In this document: positions 11,901 to 25,349 of the stretch, one piece after another
How positions within the stretch are numbered: position 1 is the first letter of the stretch
Layout of the letters: every line of letters starts with the position of its first letter
Assembly: GCA_003999685.1 (NCBI GenBank)
Contig: CP021229.1
Coordinates: forward strand, 62,001-126,000
Reading direction: 5' to 3'
Origin: Taiwanofungus camphoratus
Taxonomy: Eukaryota; Basidiomycota; Agaricomycetes; Polyporales; Taiwanofungaceae
Length of the DNA: 64,000 bases
Notes under the pieces: generated by a model
What the model was told of the DNA's origin: nothing
The model's input: the letters and a program-made list of their open reading frames with translations, nothing else
Database searches by the model: none
Program-made: the position numbers and the translations under genes

Positions 11901-13059
11901 ACACGCAGGCAGGGTTTGTGGGGAACGGGTGCATCGCGTACATAGTGTGATACTGTGCCCACTGGTAGAGTCGGCGCACTCCCTCAGTCGGCACTTGGGG
12001 TCTCGACCAATACGATTTTCGGTATTTGTGAAAGCCATGAGCTTTTGACGAATCAGAAGTGCCAACTCCATACGTATAATGAGCGCAGTACGATCGGAAT
12101 AAGGATCACGGGACGTGGAGTTGATTCGGCTGGCCCGCACGGCACCCCAGAACGGTGATGGCTGCCATGAGCCGAGGGACTGAATGCAGCTCCGTTATCG
12201 CAGACGACCGAGCGACACAAGACCCGGGGGAGAGAGCGACGGAGCGCACAGCATCTGCGCAGGGGGCGTACATCTGGGGCGGGAGGAGTCGGCGGCTGAG
12301 CTGCTATGCGGGGCACCGGTAGACTGCAGAGTGCCGGTCCGTGTACAATGGCGCATTGGCGTCTGTCTCGACTTGCCTGGATCGCACAAGGGCCAGAGAC
12401 GTGGGAGCATCAGATGGCGCAGAACGTCCAAGACGGCGTGCGGCGTGTGGCTGGATGCTGGGACGGATGACGAGGAGGCGTAGCGGAGAGGAAAGGAGAC
12501 CGTCTGCGCTCGAGGCGGCTCGAGAGGCGATCGAGAGTGTGAATACGGCCAGCGCCACGTGACAACGAGGGCAGGCATGGCTGTATCGTCCACCCAAGCG
12601 TCGTCCTATTAATTGCCCTCTTCGTCTCTCTCTCCTTCTCTTCCTCGACCTCCACATCGTCCATTCTCATCCCACTGCACCCTGCCTCCACACCCACGAC
12701 AGCCACCACCGTCACACGACCCCTCGCCAGCTCACTGCGCTCCTCCTCGAGAGCACGCCGTCTGCAGCCTTCTGATGCGCACTCGCCTCTGCTAGCCAGC
12801 AGCGCGTCTCCCTGCTCGCTTCTCGCTTCTCGTACAGACCCTTCCTCACCTGACACCGCACGCGCGCTCACACGCCCCCTTGCTCCATACTCCCCGCGCT
12901 TCGACGTCGCTTCTCCAACAATCACCTGTGACCTCCCATCACCCTCCCCTCCCACGTCCCCCCGCCGGCACATCTCATCGCCTCCCTGCCAGATCTCTAC
13001 AATCCCTCAAATTCTCCATCTCCTCGCCTTTGCCGTCGCTCATCGCCCATAGTACCACT
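8949..13059. other. 4.1-kb GC-rich intergenic region, no convincing gene
   Basis: Upstream of two divergent genes (ATP-citrate lyase on minus, UBL3-like on plus). From 10.8 to 12.6 kb many long, arginine-rich frames overlap on both strands, the signature of stop-poor GC-rich DNA and not of coding. An ATGTC followed by gtaagt at 9746 and a conserved-looking stretch at 9890-10090 suggest a possible decayed or non-coding spliced transcript, but the frame closes after 11 codons. From about 12.6 kb to 13.06 kb the plus strand is CT-rich, as in fungal 5' leaders. Confidence 0.45.
11119..11141 (+). repeat. poly-G run, 23 consecutive G
   Basis: Uninterrupted G tract inside the GC-rich intergenic region. 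It could form G-quadruplex structures and is a likely place for length error in the assembly. Confidence 0.95.
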
Positions 13060-14478
13060 ATGAGCGATCCTCGTCTCTCGTCTCCAATTCTCTCACATCC
13101 ACCGAACCCCTCAGGCGTCACGAGTCCGTCTCAGGCGCAGGACCCGATCCCACACCCTCCGCACACGCAGACCCAGACCCACGCGCACCTGCACCTTGCC
13201 CAGTCCATGCCCCTCCTCTACCAGCGCCAGCCGCCCTCCGCCGCGCCCTCCCTCCTCGACGCACCCGGCGTCGCCTTCCGCCCCGACGCCCCTCTCTCCA
13301 TGCTCTGCGCATCCGCCCGCACCTCTTACACCCGCGTCGACGCCCCCACCGTCCCCGGCACCCCCATGCGGCCCTCGCGCGACCTCCCCGACGACGCCCG
13401 CCCCGACGGCATCACCCACGCCATCGAGCCTACGCTCCTCGACCCGTGCCAGGGCACGGGCGCGTGCGCGTACGAGGACTACGGCGGCGAGAAGGCCGAG
13501 GATGCGCAGCAGGAGGCCGCACCGCGCCTCCCGCAGGTCGTCCTGACGTTCCTCCTCGTCTCCGGCCGCCGCCGCACCATGGCGTTCGACCCGGCGACGA
13601 CCATCGGGCGCGTGAAGGAGCTCGCGTGGAACGCGTGGCCGAACGGTGAGTGTCCGCTGTCGTTCTGAATGTGCGCGTGTGCGGGTGCACGGCGGTGTGG
13701 TGTTGCAGTGTGCATGTGCGGGAGCGTGCGTGGTGTGCGGGCGATGTATCCTCGGGTGCGCCTTCGGTGCTGCTTTTCGTCTCTCTCTCCTTTGCTTTCT
13801 CCATCTCCTTCCGCCTTCCGTTCGAGATATTTCCCCGCGCTCCCACGCGTGCTTCCCTCGCCTCGGGCGCGCCTTCCCCCTCCGAGCCTACTGCTCCCGC
13901 CGAGCACCCCTGCCTGCTATCTGATCATGGCGCACGCTCCGTGCACCGACGAGCTTGACGGCTGACGTTCGGCGTGTCCAGAATGGCAGGACGAGCGGCC
14001 GCCCGCGCCGTCGTACCTCCGCATCCTGTACCTCGGCAAGATCCTGCAGGACGACGATACCCTCTCAAGTGCGTGTCCTCCTCTTCCCCTCCTCCCCCTC
14101 CGCACCCCCCCGCGCTCCTCCCCGTCCGTCCGTCCGTCCGTCCATCAACCCATTTCCCGCACCCCCTGTCTTTCCCTTCCCTTCCTTCCCGCTCATGACC
14201 GCCACTCGCTGGCTGCTGACCGCCTCCCCGCAGAATGGTCGTTCCCGACACACACCCCCGCGCCACCGGGCTCGCCCGCGCCGCCCGCCGCGACGATCGT
14301 GCACCTCTCGATCCGCGCGAGCGCGCCGTCGGGCGCGGGCGACGCGCCCGCGAAGAAGCGGCGCAGGCGCGGGCGCGCGGGTGCGGGTGCGGGTGCGGGT
14401 GCGGGTGCGGGTGCGGGTGCGGGTGCGGGCGCGGATGGGGAGGAGGCGGGGTGCTGCTCTGGGTGTGTGGTCTGCTAG
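13060..14478 (+). CDS. UBL3-like membrane-anchored ubiquitin-fold protein
   Basis: Three exons (13060-13645, 13982-14068, 14234-14478) with introns of 336 and 165 bp encode 305 residues. Residues 1-160 are a proline- and histidine-rich, probably disordered leader. The ubiquitin-like fold begins at about residue 163 (PQVVLTFLLVSGRRRTMAF), with the TIGRVKELAWNAWP helix, SYLRILYLGKILQDDDTL and a final TIVHLSIRAS strand. This is the order seen in UBL3/MUB proteins (ubiquitin-2-like Rad60/SUMO-like family). After it come a basic patch (KKRRRRGR), eight Ala-Gly repeats, and the C-terminus CCSGCVVC. The last four residues form a CAAX-type prenylation box with a nearby cysteine pair available for acylation, so plasma-membrane anchoring is expected. 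UBL3 homologues sort cargo to small extracellular vesicles in animals; the role in fungi is unknown to me. Confidence 0.85.
14377..14430 (+). repeat. in-frame hexanucleotide repeat (GCGGGT)n coding Ala-Gly
   Basis: About eight near-perfect GCGGGT units between the basic patch and the lipid-anchor motif of the UBL3-like protein. Each unit adds Gly-Ala, so length changes keep the frame. Confidence 0.9.
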
Positions 14479-16603
14479 GAGCCGGTGTTGGGGAGGGGTG
14501 GCTCGTTGTTGCAGACGCGTGTGTGCGTTTGCGCCTGGTGTGCCGCCCCTCCCGCTCGTCTGGCGCATGCGTGCGTCTCTGCGTGCTTGAAAATCGCCGT
14601 CGTCCGTCGGCGCCTTGCTCTCGATCCCTCCCCATCCGCCTTGCCCCACTCCACCAGCGCGCGCGCGTGCGTGTCCCCGCTCCCCTCTGCTGCTATCCCG
14701 CACATGCCCATGCCCGTCCCCATACTCGTATACGATACTCACGACGCCACGACTAATCCGCCTAATCCGACTAACGCTTGCTCAGCCCCGCTAATCTCTG
14801 TCCAGACTCCCACGCCCCCCCTTCCCCCGCATCTGCTTTCTGCTCTCTGCCTTGTGTTTTGTGCCTGCTGATCGTGTACCCACGTCCTGCAGCTAGCCGC
14901 GTACATACTACATACACACAGACTCACGACTCAGACTCAGACTCAGGCACGGATCTGCACACGCGTGCGCGTCGCCGGACGCCGCTCGCGACCCCGCTGT
15001 ACTACTACTAATCGCACACCGCGCATTGCATTTTTTTTTTCGTTTCTTGGATCTACCGCGCGCGTGCGTGCGTGTTTGTGTGGCTGGAGGGCCCTAAGGC
15101 GTGAGGCGGCGCGGGCTTGTGAGACGAGCGACGAGCGACGAGCGCTGTGCGCTGTGCGCGGGCGGGTCACTTTCAAAACTCTCGGCGGCTCGTCTTTGCG
15201 GACGCGCTGGTCCCAGGCTGCGGGAGCCTTTCAGCCGAGCTGATGTCGATGTTGCGTGTGATACGTCCTGTCGAGCGCTGCCTCGAACGCACAGCGGGCG
15301 ACGGGCGACGGACGCCGCTCTTCGGCCCATGATGCATGATACATGAGATCCTGAGACACCGCGCAGCGTGCCCTCCAGCGTGCACGCTGCGACGTACGTT
15401 CGTGACGCTATGCCGGCGGACGTGACCGGACAGCGCCCTCAAACTCTGCGCATTCGCAGTCGAGCTACGTACAGAGAGTTGCCCGTGTCTATGTATGTAA
15501 CGGGGCCCGCTCGCCCTCCCGTCGTCAGTCCCGCACGCCCGTCGTCGCGAGTAGAACTAGGAAAATATACGTTTGTGTCCGTCGTGTCGCGCAGCTGGCG
15601 CTCGTCCGGGTCTTCCCATCCACGAAGCTCGCGAAGCGCAGGAGCGCCCTTCTCAGCGCGCGAGGTAACCCGGTACCAGGTACCAGGCGTGGCGGCCCGT
15701 CCACCTGGCGTGTCGTCGAGGATGCCCATTCCTATGCGTGCGATCGTCGGTATGCAGCCTGCCGCAGCCCAGGACAGACAGACATCCGGCGGAAGGCGCA
15801 TCATGACCGCTCGCGATGTGTTTCGGTCGCTCGTTCAAGGTGATATAGTAGTTTGTGCAGATCGCAAGGAAGTCTGCGCCACACGGAGCAGTGTCGAGTT
15901 TTTTTACTCGGAGGACGGGCGCCGCCTATCTCGGTTGACGGACACGCACTCGTCCATGTCTGTATGATACTATATTCAGTAGCTCAGCCTGTATTGCTGA
16001 GCAGACCGATGGCGGATACGCACTTATGCGTTGTTCCATAGATCCCACCATACTGTTCCAGCCCATCACTTGAGCCTCACGGTGTGCAACACTGTGGGTA
16101 ACGTCTCTGCATAACGCCTTGTCAAATCCAACCCAGTGGTTTGTTCAAGCGCTTCGTGTCACAGTGATGCGTGTATTTCTGGACACTCGGGCGTGAGTCG
16201 GAGGTCCACAGAAGATGGTGCTCCGAGAACTCTCCTCACAACTTCCGAGCGAGCTGCAAAGCAACATGGCGCCGGTGGTTTGCGACGTTCGCACTATGAA
16301 TCGTGATGCATTGATGGGGTCGACGGCGGTCATCAGAATATCGGACAGTCAGGGTGATTGAATGACACATGTTATTTCGTGATAATGTGATCTGCTTACC
16401 TCGAGTATTGGTGAGCTTCCAGCGCCTACAATACTTTTCCTCGAGGCCTGGGAGCTAGCACACATAATCAGCAGGACGAGGATCCGGAGAGACAGTCAGG
16501 ACAGCGACGGCCAAGCTTCTTGGAGACGACCTTCACGGCCGTGAGCTCGGAACGTGCGCACGGACAGATTGAGGTCATCGTTCGCACGATGCCTCGCACA
16601 GGC
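14479..16603. other. intergenic, no gene seen
   Basis: GC-rich with simple repeats (acgc/gtgc runs, a T9-10 run near 15030). The 199-codon plus frame at 15368-15967 is Arg/Ser-rich, has no recognisable motif and is shadowed by an equally long minus frame, so I do not call it. Confidence 0.45.
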
Positions 16604-16610
16604 TATAAGA
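16604..16610 (+). promoter_or_regulatory. TATA-like box of the glucose-6-phosphate isomerase gene
   Basis: TATAAGA 74 bp before the ATG at 16684, followed by a CT-rich leader (ccgtccatcgcgctctgctc), a typical fungal arrangement for a strongly expressed glycolytic gene. Confidence 0.55.
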
Positions 16611-16683
16611 TCGAGCCGCCCTCTCTACCGTCCATCGCGCTCTGCTCCCTTCCCCATCTTCCTCTCATCCTCGAATCACCATA

Positions 16684-18967
<2,284 letters not shown>

Positions 18968-19455
18968 ATTGCTTATGAACGTGCACGGTGTCGAAGGGGT
19001 GGAGAAATACGAGAGGAAGAAGTGTCATGGCATTTGTAATAGAATTGTAGCAATAAAACCTAACCGGACCGCTGAGTACTGACTGCTTCCGAGGCTCCGA
19101 GTCAGGATACGTCTGCGTTGGATAATGGCAGGGTTTACTGGTAGCGGCAAGCGCATCGAAAGGCATGGACTATAGCCAGGTCACGAAGAAAGTACTGGTG
19201 ACAAGATTGTGGAATTTAATTTTTTTTTACCGTGGTGCAGTTACGAAGACGGTTCATGATCGGTCGCCTCCGTATAGAATATTGTAAATGTGCTGCTCTC
19301 GATACAGTCGAATGGCCTGCGCCTATCCGTGATGAGTACGTCCCTACGCTAAGTAAATACAGAGTCCTCGACCCAACTACCGCCACCATGGCTCCCGCCG
19401 CTGGGTGAGCTGAACATGTCCTCGTCGGGACCCCAGCCTGCATCGTCTTTATGTT
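18968..19455. other. convergent 3' flanks of PGI and CSN3
   Basis: 488 bp between two stop codons on opposite strands. AT-rich patches (caataaaacc near 19052, a T8 run near 19218) suit 3' end formation. No gene is seen. Confidence 0.4.
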
Positions 19456-21209
19456 TTACCGCCTGTGGTACGACATCATCATGAGCTCTGCACCCGGGAA
19501 GAGTGAAACGGGCGGAACCTTTGTTAGGTAATCCTTGTTCGTATTCATGGCTCTCTCCAACTCGAGCAACATTTTGCCCTGTTCTTGGGCCTGCTTCAGC
19601 ATCTGGTCTATCTCCCCCTTGGAGATGTGCGGCACGGGATCGGAGAATGTGACTGTGCCGTCTGCCGAGATGCTCGCATTGATCTCGTCAGACTCAATCT
19701 ACGATTATCGCAGTCAGCACTAGCACCACCCGGAGGCTCATAAGGATGGGGAGCGCACCATACTGACGATAATAGCGCGCACTTCGTCTTCACTGTCAAT
19801 CCCTACCTCCTTGCCAATATCGCTCAGACCGAGTGTCAAGTACGTCGATGTCAGCTTTTTTATCAACCATCGTGGCGCTCGCTCGATCGCTTGGTTTATT
19901 AACCCCGAGTTCCTTTCCTGTGATGATAGTTGGTCACGGCGGGGTAACCCCTATGAGCAGACTCTTATAATGCAAAAAGTCATAAGGCTAACGGTATTAT
20001 AGAGCTCGTTGTCCTTCGCAACGATGTTTTGTAATTGGGCTACTTGCTGTGGGTAAGCCTTGATGAAAGATCCGTACGGGGATGCTTTGAGTAGACGTTG
20101 CAGAGAAGGGTTGGTATACTTCGGAGGCGATACAGTCTACAATGTCTAGAATCAGTGACTGTCCGCTGACATACAAGGTTGAGACGTACATGTCCGTACA
20201 GAATCAATTGGACAAGTACCAACTTCTTTGACGCCTCGAGCTGTATAGCTGCCGGTACTTGTGCAGGCGAGCTAGCGCAGATCTCGAAGAACTCTTCCGC
20301 CTCCTTCCAGCGTCTGAGGGCACCGAGGGCGATCCCACCGGCGTAGTGATACACGAGGTTATCATTGTAGCTTAGATCGGAAAGGGTTGTATCAATTATT
20401 GTGATAGGCGTCGACAATAGTGGCAACGCGGCAGCGAAGAAACGAGTGGCCACGCAAGCCTAAAAGCGCACAGAACAGGTCAGAAATGAATAACGTAATG
20501 ACGATCCAGAAGCACTTGCGGTGAGGAATAGCGGGTGCAAAGTAGTCAGATGCGACAGTGTTGGAGGATAACGAGTGACAAGGCTGTAAAGAGGACCGAG
20601 CGCATATTTGAGCTGACAAGGCGTGGAACGTTAAACGTAATCCCTGTTGTTTGCAACCACAACTCACGTTTCCCGAGTCCTGGGAGACACGTATGATATC
20701 CTTTGCTAGCGATGTCACTTAACGTACCACATCTTCATTGCCATCGGCCCCTGGAAGGCGGGTTGTACGGACGTACCTCGGTCCGGGGCAAGGCGAGCTT
20801 GAACCGGGTCAAACCGACGGCAAAAATCCTCAACTACTTCAACAGAGGGTTTTGTAGACGCTGCCGAGTTCAATCGCGCCGATCTGAGAGACAGTGAGAG
20901 GCGTTTACAATCCAGCTTCACCGAGGAAAGTAAGAAAAAAAGATCGTACAATATGTACAAGTAGCCAATCGTGTGGCGCTCTGCGTCCAAAACAGACAAC
21001 GGATCCTCCCCGCTCGACAGCATAGTCGCCAACACGCTGTCTCTGGCATCATTGGTCGCAAAGGTCCTGAGTAGACCATTCAATTGGCTTGCATTGTTGC
21101 TTGTCGTGACTTGGGTAACTATGACATCAATTGAAAGCGATCCCTCACTGCTCTGTGATGAGCCTACACCAGACTGAGATGGGGCAGCTGAGGGCCCTGA
21201 TAGATTCAT
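19456..21209 (-). CDS. COP9 signalosome subunit 3 (PCI-domain protein)
   Basis: Component of the complex that removes NEDD8 from cullins. Eight exons (20950-21209, 20777-20883, 20668-20705, 20520-20612, 20190-20459, 19993-20136, 19759-19917, 19456-19698) give 437 residues, the usual CSN3 length. The N-terminal Ser/Gln-rich leader is followed by helical repeats, including LKYALGPLYSLVTRYPP, LTTLHPLFLT-ACVATRFF and a YHYAGGIALGALRRWKEA repeat. A C-terminal PCI module includes STYLTLGLSDIGKEVGI and the strand ISADGTVTFSDP. A long helix ending in DYLTKV follows. The intron at 20460-20519 must start with GC (gcaagt) to keep HPLFLT-ACVATRF in frame, so it is a GC-AG intron. Family assignment rests on order and spacing of motifs; other PCI proteins (eIF3, 26S lid) fit less well. 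Confidence 0.85.
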
Positions 21210-23180
21210 GTTGGATTGCTGTATGATAAGGTGCCTGGTGAACTAGTGTCAGCTTTCAGCTAAGTCGCCACACATCCTTTCGTGCAAATGAATCGTCGCG
21301 CCACGGATGAACGCTCAGCTGGAAGTAGATCGAACAGTCAAGAGCTCAAATGAGATACAGCTTGCGATATGTGGAAAGATCACGACGTTTGTCGAAAAAG
21401 ATCTGAGCATACCTGAGCGCGTCTAGAACACGATCTTAATCAAGCAGTTGCACGACAATTTGAGGCGAGTAACCTATTGAAATGGCTAGATGCTGCTCCT
21501 CAACGGAGACGTATTACAGAGGTGACAAGCCAGGTGTGAACAAAACAGAACAGTGCAAAAGACGCGAGGTAATGTGGAAGCACTATGGCAGAAGCCTGAG
21601 TGTTGCAAGCTTCACAAGCGCCTATTGAAAGGTGAAGCTTGATTAGGCGCTCGCGATCGAGCCACGCGTTCCAAACGAGGATGTGTTTACGTAAGAATTA
21701 AGAGCATAAAGTACGCATCTTGCAAGGTATTTTCCGGTCAAGATGCTCTCAACCGGACAACGACACTTCCCTTACAATGGGATTCCGCCGGTAAAGCATG
21801 CGATGGAACCGAGAAACCTAGCTCTCGTCTCGTATAGCCCGAGTCGATTCAGACAAGTTCTCGCATTTTGACTTGCATGGTTTCTTACCCGCACTTTCGA
21901 CCACACGGATCATCTCATGTTTCTCACAGCTGAAGTGCCTGGCATAGCAGCATGAAGGTTATATCGCCTGCTAGTGTATAGAATATTCGATCTCCATCCC
22001 AGTCGAGCAATTTGACATCAAGACTCTGTCTATTGGAGTCAAACATATATCACCCGGAAGGACCTATGCGACCCCCCTGCATCTTGCATATGTTCTTCCG
22101 CTCAATTGATCACGGCGGTCTCATTCAAGAATAAGATTCACAGAGTACATTATGGGCCCCAGCAATGGGTACTACTCATATCGAGAACAGCTGGACCGCT
22201 TTATTTTCTCGTGTTTGGATCTGGAATTTCCTTCGGGGAGGGCTGGAGGAGCCTTTGTTTCCCAAGCCGCACTGCTGGAAGTTTAGGCTCACTTTGTCTA
22301 TTACCATTTTCCAAGCACCAACGGAATTAAATTGCCGCCTGTAGTCGTCTCCCTTCATGAACTTGCAGCATGATCACCAAACCGGAACCAGGATGCAGAC
22401 AATGGTCAAGAAGGTGACGGTCAATATTGGTGCGCCTTCAAATTCATTCATCGGGAATCTGGGCTGTCGGCCCAAAGTTTACGGTCGAATGCCTGAAGGG
22501 TAAGAACTTTACAATTGCTATTGGCCCTAGACGAAAAGGCCATGCATAAAAGTGAGGCCTCAAGGAGCGGCCGCAAACAGAGTCCCGTACTCCGAATTGG
22601 AGTTTGGAGGTACTTTCTGCCCGTTGTGGAAGTACTGTCAAGGAGATCGCAAGTCGACTAGGACGTTGATGTCCGTGGATCTTGAGGCCTTGAGGTATGA
22701 CATCATAGTGAGTGGGTTGCATTCTATAAAGCTAATATACCGACTTACAGTGCACTCTTGCAGAATGCTGCAGCGTATCGGTTCTCGACAGTTGCAGTTC
22801 ACCCTTGGTGAAAATGTTATGGCTGGCCAAGCTGATGGATAGCTCTTTGTGTCCCTATGATAGGAGCGACGAACATTGTGTCTCTATAATACACTGTATA
22901 CAAGGCCTACGGATTCGCAGATACACAAGGCAAGGCCGTAGGTTTGGTAGATGCTAACGATCATGGATATATGTTCCGAGCGTCGTTCGTTGGTTCTGAA
23001 CTGTCTTCTGTCTTGGTCAAATGGTATACACGTGACATATTGGGTTACCTAGAACTGAATGGCATGGTCATATGCCCAGCCCCTTCGTCAGATGCCCAAG
23101 TCTTTGCCCACATCCAGGTCTAATCCGGGCTCGTTACGGTAAGCAGCCATGGCCATCAAGGACTTCGCCTGTGTTCTTTC
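21210..23180. other. intergenic, no gene seen
   Basis: Two kilobases of about 47% GC between the CSN3 start and the next gene. Open frames are short and mutually contradictory. The only structure noticed is the interleaved inverted repeat at 21607-21651. Confidence 0.45.
21607..21651. repeat. two interleaved inverted repeats
   Basis: AAGCTTCAC (21607-21615) pairs with GTGAAGCTT (21632-21640). AGCGCCTA (21617-21624) pairs with TAGGCGCT (21644-21651). The arms alternate a-b-a'-b', so both pairs together would make a pseudoknot-like fold, not a simple hairpin. Confidence 0.7.
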
Positions 23181-23187
23181 TATAAAA
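23181..23187 (+). promoter_or_regulatory. TATA box of the small Cys/His-rich gene
   Basis: TATAAAA 140 bp before the ATG at 23327, with a CT-rich leader between. Confidence 0.5.
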
Positions 23188-23326
23188 GAGCTCGCAAAGC
23201 CTTCTCACTCCTGTTTCCCGACTCTCACCGGCACACGATCGCTGTAACGACTGTTTCCCGTTGCTCATCCTGTTAAGAGACCAACAACATCTCAGCTGTT
23301 AGTCCTATTACCGCTCGACGTCGATA

Positions 23327-23807
23327 ATGTCAGAAAGCACTGTGACCTCGATTGAGATCAATGACGCCTTGTTTTGTCCCCATTTCAAGGAGGTCGTGAG
23401 TACCGATTCATTCATGGTCTGCCTGCCTCCCGACCACTCATAAGAATGTTGTTGTGTAGTGCACAGAATGCTCCTTTGACGGAAGGGAAGAAAACGATAC
23501 GTTCTTCGGTGTTCGTCCTCGTATTCCCTTACAGTCACCTCATGTGACTGATAAGAGCTGAGCTGCAGTTTGATCCCATTGCGCGCGAAGGCATTGAAGC
23601 CCCTCCTTCAACCATCACTAAGGATGGCGAGTACCAGTGCAAGAAGCATGGCTCCGCAGGTGAGTAACGTTATAGTGATATATTGTCCAATTCCTGTTGC
23701 TTGGTAGATACTAACGTCGTGTACATCAAGCTTGTAACCAGTGTTATGGCTGGAAGAAGCAAATAACGAGGGCAAGAACTGCGGCGAAGAAAGCAGGAAG
23801 GAAGTAA
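23327..23807 (+). CDS. small Cys/His-rich conserved-type protein, possible zinc binder
   Basis: Four exons (23327-23395, 23460-23510, 23569-23659, 23731-23807) give 95 residues. Introns are 58-71 bp, and the last contains a perfect TACTAAC branch site at about 23709. The protein has CPHFKEVCTECSFDG near residue 17 and a second cluster CKKHGSAACNQCYGWKK near residue 70, each a C-x-H/C-x2-C arrangement, then a basic tail (KQITRARTAAKKAGRK). Two such clusters could bind zinc. I recall similar short proteins in agaricomycetes but know no function. Exon 2 must end at GGT before gttcgt to keep the frame open, so that donor is a slightly weak one. Confidence 0.7.
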
Positions 23808-25278
23808 TCGCGGCCTTCATGTCAATGGTACCAACAGTCACATTGTTGATGTATCAAAAAGGACAGTTTGTACGATGCGTCTCCGCAGTGTAACATATCC
23901 ATACATTTGCTATTTGCGCAACCAACTCCGAGTTGTAACGGTGGATAGACGAGTGGACGATGTACAAACGCAGCTGAAGCAAGTAGTGGGCTTTGCTTTC
24001 CGAAAAATCATCTGCGTAGACACCGAAATCAATTCCTCTGCAGAAGACTCCCGAAACGCCTGGGCCTCCTCAACGGGATATGACAGTATAAAGCCGTGCC
24101 TGCAAGTCAAAGATCTTGGCGCAAGAGCGGTCGGCTGTGGTAGTTATGACCGCTGCCAGTCACGAGTCTGGAAAAGGAGGGGAGCGACATTGACAAGTGG
24201 CAACGAATTGTCGTCAGTCAAGCAACCTTCTCGAAGGAATGAATTGCCATATTTTCAAAATCCAACAGTTGGAAAGAAATCGAGACGTTGGGAAGTAGCC
24301 GGGATCGACAAGTCACATTTCTTGGAAGGATAAAACCAACCCGAAGATAGTCGAGAATGTGATCCAGGGATGAACCTCTAGCAATCTGTGTGTACTTTGA
24401 GCGGTTCATGCTGACAATTACCGATAGATTTAGCCAACTTTACGACAGGGAGACTCAAACATACAAATTTCGTCGAACTTGCTTCGCATAATTGTCGAAT
24501 TAAGCAATACAGAAAGGTTTGTCAAGGCTTAGAGATTGTCAGAGAACGACCAGGACATGGGAAGCAAAATCTAGCAAGATACACACCAAGCTATATACTC
24601 ATACCTCAGTACCTTGGCTTGGCAAGCCGTACCTATTCGGACGTTGGTGCCCTGACGATGCAGGGCATTGAGCCCCATTTACAACAGATACCCAGTTACA
24701 GCATCGGCATAGGCAATCGACAGATATCACCTATTATTCGTACTTCGCTCGTTTTGTGGTATAAGTCAACAAGGATTCAGGCTTTGGAGCATGAAGAGAC
24801 TAAGGCTATTTCTGCCTGTTGGCATCATGATGGTGCATTCCCCACACCTGGCAATGCGTGATGCTAAATCGATGTCCGTGTGTTCAGAATGAAAATGCTT
24901 ACAGAGCACTTCTACATCGTCAAGCTGTAGGGTGTGATGTACATGAGTCAGAGCGAATATTAACAGCCGTGAGCAATGAGAATGAGAACTTGAGTTCCGC
25001 CCTCAGCATTTCCACATACTGGCCTAGTGCTTCGACCACCGGTCGGACCTGGCCAGCAATGCCATGGTCAGCACTCAGTTACATACTGTTCGAGGGTGAT
25101 GAACAAAAGAGTTATGGGACCACTATGGCGCCCACCTGTAACCTGTGGAGGATTTGTTTGAGGATTTGTCATGGGCGGGTGCGCTCTCGTCAGTCGTCAT
25201 CACGCTCGATCTCGTCATGTTGCCGCAACCCAGTCTGACGCTTGCCAATTGCCAGTCATTTCCATTTTATGCTCCCGG
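23808..25278. other. intergenic, no gene seen
   Basis: Only short frames, none with codon preference like the neighbouring genes. The last part is the upstream region of the cystathionine gamma-lyase gene. Confidence 0.45.
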
Positions 25279-25284
25279 TATAAA
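25279..25284 (+). promoter_or_regulatory. TATA box of the cystathionine gamma-lyase gene
   Basis: TATAAA 71 bp before the ATG at 25350. A CT-rich leader follows. Confidence 0.55.
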
Positions 25285-25349
25285 GGTCCTGTTAGAGTAG
25301 CAGTCCATTCTCACCATCTCAAGTTCTACATCCACCTAAACTCGGTTCA

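Noticed and set aside
10832-12048. Several 200-240-codon frames on both strands in the GC-rich desert
   Set aside because: Overlapping frames on both strands, Arg/Pro/Ser-rich, no motif, no promoter-like sequence; explained by base composition.
13111-14742. Long Arg- or Gly-rich frames around the UBL3-like gene
   Set aside because: Shadows of the coding exons and of the GCGGGT repeat.
15368-15967. 199-codon plus frame
   Set aside because: No recognisable content and an equally long opposing frame; composition artefact more likely.
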